DNA of 64,000 nucleotides from Larix kaempferi (lineage: Eukaryota > Streptophyta > Pinopsida > Pinales > Pinaceae), in assembly GCA_027924585.1 (NCBI GenBank), contig BSBM01000319.1, positions 4,865,001 through 4,929,000 of the forward strand, in the 5' to 3' direction. Under the pieces are notes generated by a model that saw only the letters and a list, made by a program, of their open reading frames with translations, did no database searches and was not told the origin of the DNA. Positions within the stretch are counted from its first letter, which is position 1. Each line of letters begins with the position of its first letter. Below, piece after piece: positions 55,672-64,000 of the stretch. A program made the translations under genes and the position numbers.

Positions 55672-58600
55672 GAGTGGTATCGGAGATTAAGTTCAACTCT
55701 GTGGCTGTTGGGCTTTCTACAGATTTTTTAAATCAGTGTTTATGCATTTGGAATATGATTGTTGAGGAAGGGATTTAGCTCTTAGTTTTTGGAATTATGT
55801 TGATAAGTTTAATATCCCTTCTGCTCAGTGAAATATATAGAGAGCATATTTTGGTTGATTGATGAATGTTTTCTTTTGCTTATGTAATTGGCTGGAGTGC
55901 CAGCCTCAAGAGCTATGTAATTTAATTGTTCTATATATAATCTATGTTATTGTATCTACAGACCCAAATGCATTGGCTTGTTCATGTATTAGTGTATATG
56001 CGGAGCTTTGGAGAACGCAACCCTCATTCAATTTTTTTAATGTATATTAATTAATAGGTATGGTGATTGGAAGGGCATCTCCCTGGAGAGAATGAAACCC
56101 CCATTGAATTGTTTTAATATATATTAATCAATTGGTATGATGTTTGGAAAGGGAATCTCCTTGAAGAGAGCACAACCCCAACCTCCCAATTGTTTTAATT
56201 ATTTCATTTGTTTAATTGTTTATGTATTGTATTCATTATTCAATGCGTCAAACTCTTATAAATCGATTCTTAAATGCATTTTAATGATGATTGCATGTGT
56301 GAGAGATAGATTCTTAAATGCATTTTAATAATGTTCCCTATGCGAAGAAATAGATTCTTTATATGCATTTTATTGTTGTTTGCTAGCTATTGGGAATGGA
56401 GTCTCCCTGGAGGAACAAAGCATTTGTTTTATATGTATCTTGGTTTATATGTTGTGTGGGAAGGGTGTCTCTCCAAGAGGAGAACACAACTCCATTCTTC
56501 CAAGTGTTGGCTTGAAATGCTTTGGTTTACATTATTATTAACTGCTATTTGTTTGTTTATTTAATATTGAATTATTACGCGGCATGGAGTTGGAGTTATT
56601 GAATTATGCATTATGCATTATGCATTATTGAATTATTGCATTATGCATTATGCATTATTGCATTATGTATTGTTATTATTATGGCATGGAGTTATTGCAT
56701 TATGCATTATGCGTGGAGTTATTGCATAGTGTGCAATTGGTGGAGTGTTCCCCCAAGCATTCGTTGTTTGATTGATATTGTATGTAGAATCTATGTTGAT
56801 TGGTATTGCATATGCATACTATAAGGCTTGATGGGTAAATGTTTATTTATTGTACGTTCCATTTTACTATGTAGTGATTTGATGGATTGATATTTGTGTA
56901 CCAATACTTTGTGTTGGAAACTCGGTAGTATGGGCACATAAATTGTATGCTTTTAATGTATTGTGCATGGTAAATATATAATGCTTTAGTAATTGCATAT
57001 TCACAGTGTTACAACGATTGGGATTGCATAATGATTGAATAATGTATGCATTGGAATAGTATGCTTTGGAATGAACTCGTAAATGCATTATTATTAGGCA
57101 TTAGTTATTGTATTGTAAGTTGCATTGGAAATTGGTAATTGCATAAATAATGTGGCAAGGCATTTACTATGCATTTCCTATTTCATCATTCAGTGAATTG
57201 ATTGGTAAATGCTTAATTATTGAGCATTCCATATTTACTAGGAATCCTCCTTATTGGTAATTGCAAGGAATATGCCTGCATACTATGTGTTGGTTATGTG
57301 TTGCATCGATATGCATTGGGAATGAATGCATGCATAGTATGTGTATTGAGTAATCTAGGAAATGAGGGGCAAGGCCCTAATCCCTTTTACATAGGTTACA
57401 TTGTGAAAGGTTTTGTATTAATGAGTAATCCAGGAAATGAGGTGAAGAGCTCTACTCCCTCTACATTGATTGCATTCATGTGTTTAAGGTGTTTCCTGAA
57501 AGGATTTGCTTGGATATACATTGAATTGATTAATGTTGGAATGTATTTACCATGCGGTAATATTGTAATTGCACATTTACTATGTGTTACATTGGTTTAA
57601 TATTGGAATACTTTTAATATTGTGATTTTCCCATTTTCTATGTGTTACACTGATTTAGTATTGGAAGGAATTTTATAATATTATGCATTTTATAATAGTC
57701 GGGAATTGGAATGTATTATGCATTGGGTAATTGACTTAATACTGCATATTTATCGCATGTTACATTGCGGGGTAAATTACATAAATAATATGCATTGGAT
57801 TTGATATACCATGGGTTGGAAAATGAGGGGCATATCCCTAATCCCTTTACATGATTGCATATGTTATTGTGTATTAAATTGATATATGTATACTAGATAT
57901 GAGATAGGAAATGAAGGGCATAACCCTAATCCCTTTACAATAATTGCTTTTATTAAGTGAATGCACTAGATATGCAATGGTATGCATGATACATGCAATG
58001 AGATTGCATATTGTATGTATTAGAAGTGGAATGGTATTGCATGAGCGATTGTGTGCATGAGAATTGGATAGTAGGTGCAAGTTATTGGAATTGAATAGTG
58101 TGTTCTTATCATATGCCTTGAATTGAATATTATTTTATATAAATACATGTATCTTGATGTGATGAATGGACTAGTTAAATGAACTGTTGAATAATGAGCA
58201 TGAGAGGACTTACTCATTTGGGAAAGCTTTGGGTAAATAATAGCTTGTTTATATTTCCTGGTAACAGGTTGATGAGCTTCTTTATATTTCCTAGTAACAG
58301 GTTGATGATAAGTATGGATAAATAGGATCATTGGTATGATATGATGATTTTGTGCGACTAAACCAAATACTCTTAATAAGTCAAGTACTCTTATGTGTGT
58401 TCTTGAGATGTGGTAAAGGTCTTCTTGAGATATAGTTCCTGTAATTGATGTTAATGTGTAAGTTGTTGGTCTTTCTAGGTTGGTAGCTGCAAGACAGAAT
58501 ATGTTTGTACAATAGTCAATGTTGCACACATTAGCATTGTTTATATTGTTGTGATGTACCTAGAGTTAATATGTTGTTACATGCAGGTTATGGGTATGCA

Positions 58601-59085
58601 TGTTTATAAGTGATTACGTGCTTATGTGGTTAAAGAGTTCGGTGTTATGGCGTTGCATGCATACACTCAACACCTAAATTGTGATTGTGTGACTCTATCA
58701 TATAATTCGACATCATTCTAAGTGCACAATAATTCATGGTATGGTTTTAAAGTAAATGTGCATCCTATATGTGTATATGTAATTGTAAGTGATGATGTCC
58801 TAATGGTTAAAGAGCATGATGAACAGAGTTGTATGATGAAAGTGTAGCATAGCTGGTATAGCCATGTCAATGGTATATGAGTTATGCTTATGGGACTTGT
58901 TCTTCATGAAAATATAATATGCACGATAGCCTAGCCTTAAAGATGTAATAATATTGTTATTTGACGTATGTCATCCTTGTGTAGAGACATGAGCGTTAAA
59001 TGAATGGTGTTGTTGTTGCAATACAACTTAAGAAAACCTTATAATTTCATGTGCCCTTATTGAAAAAGTATCTTTGTGGTATTTC
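55672..59085. other. Non-coding, repeat-rich internal region
   Basis: It begins with a degenerate Met primer site (55675-55686). Then come diverged units containing gggaagggcatctccctggagaga with ttgttttaat (about 55990-56500), a run of atgcattatgcatta (56605-56720), and four copies of an aatgaggggcat(a)accctaatccctttaca motif (about 57360, 57430, 57820 and 57910). No gag or pol could be read. It may be the interior of a non-autonomous (LARD-like) element or an expanded spacer. Confidence 0.5.
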
Positions 59086-59345
59086 ATGTATCTTGTTGGA
59101 AAAGTATATACCTGACACTAATCATGTGATTGATTGGAATGTGATTCATGTATCTTGTTGAAGAAGTATTTCATGTATCTTTGTTGGAAAAGTATATACC
59201 TTCACAAATCATGTGATTAATTAGAATGTGATTCATGTATCTTGTTGAATATGTATTTCATGTACCTTTGTTTTAAAAGTATATACTTGATATTAATCAT
59301 GTGATAGATTGGGATATGATTTAGGTGGAACCGAAAGGGTATTTT
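59086..59345. repeat. Three tandem units of about 87 bp
   Basis: aaaagtatatac followed by aatcatgtgat(t/a)gattggaatgtgatt recurs at 59101, 59188 and 59275, a constant 87-bp period. Confidence 0.8.
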
Positions 59346-59430
59346 TCGGTACAACCAGTTTCCCTATTGGGAAGAAAAGGCAAGTTGCCAGTTTCTAGTT
59401 GTTTACCTTTGTTTCCTCATAGACCTTTAC

Positions 59431-59690
59431 GTGTCCCTAGTATATCATGTAAATCCATTGGGTGAGGGTGGTGATATTCGAAGGGTTGTGGTGAGCACAG
59501 GTAGTCACAACTCATTGGGTAGTGTAGAAGAAAGGGTAAGAAGATGGAGAGGAAATGAGTTGCGGCTACTCCGGTTGATTACTTGGGAGTTGGAAGATGT
59601 TATGAGGGAGGCATATGCTATTCTGTTTTGGAATTTTGTAAATGCTTAAGTATGAATCGAGGACAATGCATTGCTTTAAGGGGGAGGTGA
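59431..59690 (+). pseudogene. Chromovirus-like pol C-terminal remnant and polypurine tract
   Basis: The frame contains VEERVRRWRGNELRLL and then ITWELEDVMREAYAILF. The TWE.ED.MR..YP.LF pattern is the end of the chromodomain-like tail found in many Ty3/gypsy chromoviruses. The conserved segment between them is missing. Frame-broken remains of the terminus (ESR...) follow, then the purine tract aagggggaggtga (59678-59690) directly before an LTR. Integrase and RT are absent upstream, so only the 3' end of the older element survives. Confidence 0.6.
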
Positions 59691-62020
59691 TGTAATTCCC
59701 TGATGATAAACCCCAGACATATGTGATATTGTTATCGTTATTATTGTGGCACTATGTGCCTGGACATTGATATTTGGACATTATTATTATTACTGTATTA
59801 ATAAATAAATAACTAGTTCAACATGGACAACTAACGACAATGGAGGGTCATGGATTCCACATGTGAGGGGGATGGGGACTAGGAGTTGTTTCCCTCCATA
59901 ACATATCTCTTTGATTCCTATTTTTTATTATTTTTTACTATGGAGACTCTATTACACCTTAATTGATGCTAGTGGGACCCACTCTCTCATCTCTCTTTCC
60001 TTATGTGCCCTCTTTTACTATTTTTATCCATGTAATTGAAGTTTTGTAACCCACAAACTAATTCGAGTTGACCTTCCAATGATTTAGAGTCACCCTTCCA
60101 GTTAATTTGACTTGTCTTCAGTGAGTTGGAGTAAATCTAGGTGAATTAGAGTTGTCTTCAGTGAGTTGGAGTAAATTTGGGTCAATTCGAGTTGCCTTAC
60201 GTGAGTAAGAGTAAATCTAGGTGAATTTGAGTTGTCTACAGTTAGTTAGAGTAATTTTGGGTGTATTCAAGTTGTCCTTAGTTGGTCAAAGTAATTTTGG
60301 GTCAATTTGAGTTGTCTTCAGTTTGTTAGATATAATGTCCCCATTCAAATAATTTCATAGTAAGACAATCCCATCAATCCTACTAGTTTCCTAGGTTGGT
60401 TGGGCACATTTGGAATTGTAATAAGGAAGCTAATAAATGATGTTTAGACATTAGAAGGGTTCAATTATTTAATAAATAGGTTGAATAAAGAAATTCAAGA
60501 GAAATTCTAGGTGGCAAATGGTTTTGAAGACATATGGAGGATGTGGGATCCACACTAGCTTGATTTTTCAAGGACACATGGCATCCCTCTCTTGCCAATT
60601 CGAATTCATGAGAAGGTGAAAATTCTTGGATGAGTTGGTAAGTCATACACATGGAATTGAGCATCTTAGGTCGAATTGGGATGGAATGGTAACCTCCATG
60701 GAAGATGAAGAGTCAAATTGGAAGCTTGTGGACACTCGGGCTAGATTCCCTAGCCCCTATGACACCAATGATGAAGCATCTATGACATCTATGACAAATT
60801 TCAGATCTGAATTCTGACATCTGACCATTATGACATGTCATCCCCAAAAATAGGCCCCAAAAGGGCGCTCAAGGGAGTTAGAGAAGACCAAGAGATGCCT
60901 ACTCGAAATTGTGGAAGGTGGAAGGCTAGGAAGTAGGAGACATGTGGCAATACTTCCATCACTCCCTAATTCGAATTGGCATGGATTTTGATCATTTGAT
61001 AAAAATTGCATTTGTGAAGAGAGAGCTAGTGGATGACTAGTTTCTTGCCTTAGCCAATTTCGAGGGTGAAAGATTCCCATCCAAGTTGGTGTTTGGAGAG
61101 GCCACTCAGGTCTTTCATGGAGTTTGTATTTGCAGGTATCAGCTACAGGGAAGCTCATGGTTTTTTTTGGTGCGGCTCTTTCTCTCAACCATTTCCAGTT
61201 TTGATGGCATATTCATGCTCTTTGAGGGATTGCGCTTTGGGTGAGATATTGTACTCATTGGGAGAGATTCTCATGATGTATTTCTAATTGTAATAAGCTT
61301 TATATACTCTGTTATTCATCTTCAGAAAGTCCCAGGTCGAAATACCAAGTGGTTGTATGTAAAAATGATGATTAATGAGCAAACAATGACCATTTCCCCA
61401 CTACATTGATGTATGCCATTGTAATGATGATGATTTCGAATTAAAGAATGTTTCTATGATATATTTATGATGAATGGACAGCCATTAATGAGTATTACAA
61501 GTTTCATGTTCAGAACTTAAGCATTTGAAGCCATTTTACTCAGTTTATTTGCATTTGGAAGAGATTTGGTGTCATTTCCCCAAGGATCGAATTAGTGGTT
61601 TTTGTTGCTGTTGGGGAGGAGGTTAGAACAGACCTAATAATTGATTAATGGTGCATATGAGACCTTATTAATTTCCCTCAGACATCCCCTACCTCTGTTC
61701 TGAATTTCGAATGGGTTTGGAGGCATTTGGGAAGCCAATTTCAGTCATTACCCTGGGGGGATTTGCTCCATAAATTACTAGTAAAATCACATACTTGGTT
61801 CAGAATATTAAACAAGTTTGCAGAAGTATTTTGGTGGCCATATATCATCCCTAAACATCATATTTGAGTCCCAATATCAGTCATATACCTACCTTTACAG
61901 AATATTTGGGAGCATTTGGGTTAATTTGGAGACCTAGACATCAAAACTAGTCAAGGGTCGAAATTGGGGAAAAAGTGGAAAATTGGGCATTTTAATAAAT
62001 TTAAAAAAAGGGTCATTACA
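59691..62020 (+). repeat. Gypsy-type LTR, 2,330 bp, shared by two internal regions
   Basis: It starts TGTAATTCCCTGATG and ends GGTCATTACA; TGTAAT and ATTACA are a perfect inverted terminal repeat, similar in style to Tekay/Del-type LTRs. A polypurine tract lies immediately upstream and a canonical primer site immediately downstream. It contains a 40-bp minisatellite at 60081-60330. Confidence 0.85.
60081..60330. repeat. 40-bp minisatellite inside the LTR
   Basis: Six consecutive units start at 60081, 60121, 60161, 60201, 60241 and 60281, with a partial seventh at 60321, all exactly 40 bp with substitutions but no indels. Typical unit: gtgagttggagtaaat(c/t)t then (a/g)ggt.aatt.gagttgtcttca. 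Confidence 0.9.
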
Positions 62021-62022
62021 AG

Positions 62023-62034
62023 TGGTATCAGAGC
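62023..62034 (+). other. Primer-binding site for initiator tRNA-Met
   Basis: TGGTATCAGAGC lies two bases after the LTR end. It is the standard tRNA-iMet primer site of many plant LTR retrotransposons and marks 59691-62020 as a 5' LTR. Confidence 0.9.
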
Positions 62035-62160
62035 ATGTTCTTGGCACCTGACAGTATTAACAAGAAGTCAAATCAATAGACCACCACCCTTAGAACCAGA
62101 ATTTGAAGGTGTTGTTGTTGAGAAGAAACAGTAGGAGAAGAAGAGTCTTTTGTTAAAACC

Positions 62161-64000
62161 ATGGGTAGAGAGGAGGATGAAAACTTAAGACATAAGGAGG
62201 AATCTGTTGCATCCTTATAACCATACTTTGAAGAAATTTCCATGGGTATGAAAGACATAATTAAATCAATGATGAAAGGATTCGAATTGATGGTTAGCCA
62301 ACTTGGAAGCAAAGGGATAATAGGAGAAACAGTAATTCACACTCAGAAGAAAAGAAGAAAATGGGTGAGTATATTTTCTCAAGCACAGGATCCCATAATA
62401 GACCTGATGAATTTCAAAGCATACCAAGGCATACTGCACCTAAATTTCTTACACCCAAAGAAGAGCCTGACATTCAAGTGGATCTTAGTACAATAGCAAA
62501 CAAATGGAATGAATTGAGTGAAGATTGTAAGAGAAGTCTACCATTTGGTACATACCTTGATGCTGCACAGAAACTAAAAAAGAAGGAGGACAATAGGGCT
62601 CTATTCCAAAACAAAGAATTAAATTGTGTTATTGGTAAAATGTCACTTCCTACTTTTGATGGTTCCTCTCAAAATTTTGCTAACACTTGGGTGCAAAAAT
62701 TAGATGTGTATTTTCAGCTGAATCCTATGGTGGAAGCGGATGCACTAAAAATGGCCATTTTGCACTTGGAAGGAGATGCCAATGAATGGTGGTTTCATGG
62801 CTTGAAAACTTTGGGTCATGATCAGGTTAAAACATATGATGAATTTTTTGACAGGGTACTGGAGAGATTTGAACAAAAAGATCCAGAATTGCCTTTCAAG
62901 GAACTAGCTCAATTGAAGCAAACTGAGACCCCTACTGAATATATGTTGGACTTTCAAAAATTATCAGTCAAGGTGGCTGATGTATCTATGGGAATGTTGG
63001 CATTGTTGTTCACTAAAGGTTTTTCTGAACCCTTAAAAGGTTTGGTCAAATCCCACAAGCCAACTACATTAAAAGATGCAATGAGCTTGACTAGGGATCT
63101 CCAAAATGTGTTTCCTAGAACAAGATTTCCTCCCAAGCTTGACTTCAGATTTGAAAAGAAACCTTGGAAAAGAGATGCATCTGATAAGAAGCAATGGAAA
63201 GAAGATGAATGTGGAAAGGATAAAAAAGAGGAACTAAGCAGGGAAGAGCTCAGAAGGAAGAAATTGTGTTACTCATGCTTCCAACCATGGGCACCATGAC
63301 ATAAATGTGCTAAGGGAGAGGCCCAATTCATTGAAGTATTTTGTGATGATGGGTATGAAGGGGGCATGGAGGAAGGAGTACATACTTCAGCTCAAGAAGA
63401 GGGATATACTACAACAAAAGAAGGGAAACAAGAGGTGAAGCATCCCTCACCCACCAAAGTAAGAATGGTAGTACTTTTAGTACCTTGATATCACACTATT
63501 CAATGCAAGGGTGTGGTACTAGGACAAAGAGTTTCAGTTTTGGTAGATGGAGGAGACACACATAACTTCATTGATGCAGACATGGTGGAGAGGAGGAAGA
63601 TACCTATTGAACCATTCGATGGCTTCAAAGTTGTCATTCCCGGTCACAACACAATGGAGTGCAAAACATGGATTCCACAACTGCAAGTCACCGTAGGTAA
63701 CTATACTTTTGTTGATAGCTTTTATGTGGTTGATGTTTTTGATACTAATGTGGTTTTGGGAGTGCAATGATTTTACTCTATAGGGGAGCATATAGTAAAC
63801 TATCAAATTCCTGAGATGAAATTTCAAGTTCGAAAGGAATACTAAGGGTTGTGAGAGGGCAGCACACCTATCCGAATTAGGTAGTTTCTTCCCACAGCAT
63901 GAAGCATCGGAAGAGAAAGGTTTTGGGATACATTCCTCATAGAAGTCCACCTGATAGAGGAGGAACAAGTTTGCATCATGATAAATTGATATTGCTTGAG
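62161..64000 (+). pseudogene. Gag-protease region of a Ty3/gypsy element, decayed, cut by window edge
   Basis: A short leading frame from ATG 62161 has a stop and a frameshift before the main frame (62361-63299). The gag core reads LPTFDGSSQNFANTWVQKLD, ALKMAILHLEGDANEWWFHG and YDEFFDRVLERFEQKDPELP, typical of chromovirus gag (capsid). A CCHC knuckle follows as CYSCFQPWAP, stop, HKCAKG: the Gly codon before His has become TGA (63297-63299). The same frame continues with TGA at 63486-63488, then the protease LVDGGDTHNFIDADMV, in which the DSG active site is DGG, then another TGA (63768-63770) where Trp is usual (VLGVQ-stop). Pol would continue past 64000. All three main-frame stops are TGA. 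Confidence 0.85.

Noticed and set aside
60081-60330. Regular 40-bp units could suggest a CRISPR-like array
   Set aside because: The whole unit repeats with scattered substitutions; there are no constant repeats separated by unique spacers, and the context is a plant LTR.
61066-61287. Short ORF in the 59691-62020 LTR as a second LTR-encoded gene
   Set aside because: It is only 73 codons with no motif, and there is no second copy in the window to compare.

Overview
The window reads as plant nuclear DNA, most likely from a conifer. This is inferred from an intron-containing TIR-NB-LRR gene whose TIR start (FINHRGPD) is of the conifer type, from the AT-rich intergenic DNA, and from the very large LTR retrotransposons. 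No bacterial, organellar or CRISPR signal is seen. Only one intact host gene is visible. Almost everything else is transposon DNA in various states of decay.

Layout. 1-2340: no recognisable gene. 2387-4737: copia-type gag-only element, broken by one in-frame stop, with a polypurine tract and a 287-bp 3' LTR. 5185-5680: unrecognised antisense ORF fragments and a 59-bp duplication. 6079-7441 (-): 5'-truncated LINE reverse transcriptase. 7.8-10.1 kb: small tandem duplications and a tRNA-derived SINE (-). 11783-15536 (-): complete four-exon TNL immune-receptor gene with a TATA box, behind it a 187-bp promoter-side duplication. 16-25 kb: AT-rich spacer with several tandem repeats, including three exact-period 106-bp hairpin units.

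25001-47400 is the most striking object: one giant Ty3/gypsy-type LTR retrotransposon with a perfect 5-bp target duplication (GAACT) and TGTTG...CAACA ends. Its LTRs would be about 7.17 kb when undamaged. Each LTR holds, upstream of its TATA box (that is, inside U3), a sense ORF of about 1,070 codons unrelated to gag or pol. The two ORF copies carry different lesions: a nonsense codon in the 5' copy; a nested solo LTR and a frameshift in the 3' copy. The ancestor was therefore probably open at insertion. Between the LTRs lies an uninterrupted 2,024-aa polyprotein in the order gag, protease, extra RNase H, reverse transcriptase, degenerate RNase H, integrase, GPY/F. Its integrase third catalytic residue is Lys instead of Glu. 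An antisense ORF region with a membrane-like segment abuts the 3' LTR where a polypurine tract would be expected.

This element sits 38 bp upstream of an exon of a CYP90-like cytochrome P450 pseudogene (47439-48421), which has a stop codon and a frameshift at the haem motif. 48.4-54.2 kb is AT-rich with a degraded LINE (-), part of which is tandemly duplicated (953/970 bp). 54241-55671 is a probable LTR followed by a degenerate tRNA-Met primer site. 55.7-59.4 kb is non-coding repeat-rich sequence. 59431-64000 is a second gypsy locus: a chromovirus-like pol tail and polypurine tract, a 2,330-bp TGTAAT...ATTACA LTR containing a 40-bp minisatellite, a canonical tRNA-Met primer site, and a decayed gag-protease region cut by the window edge.
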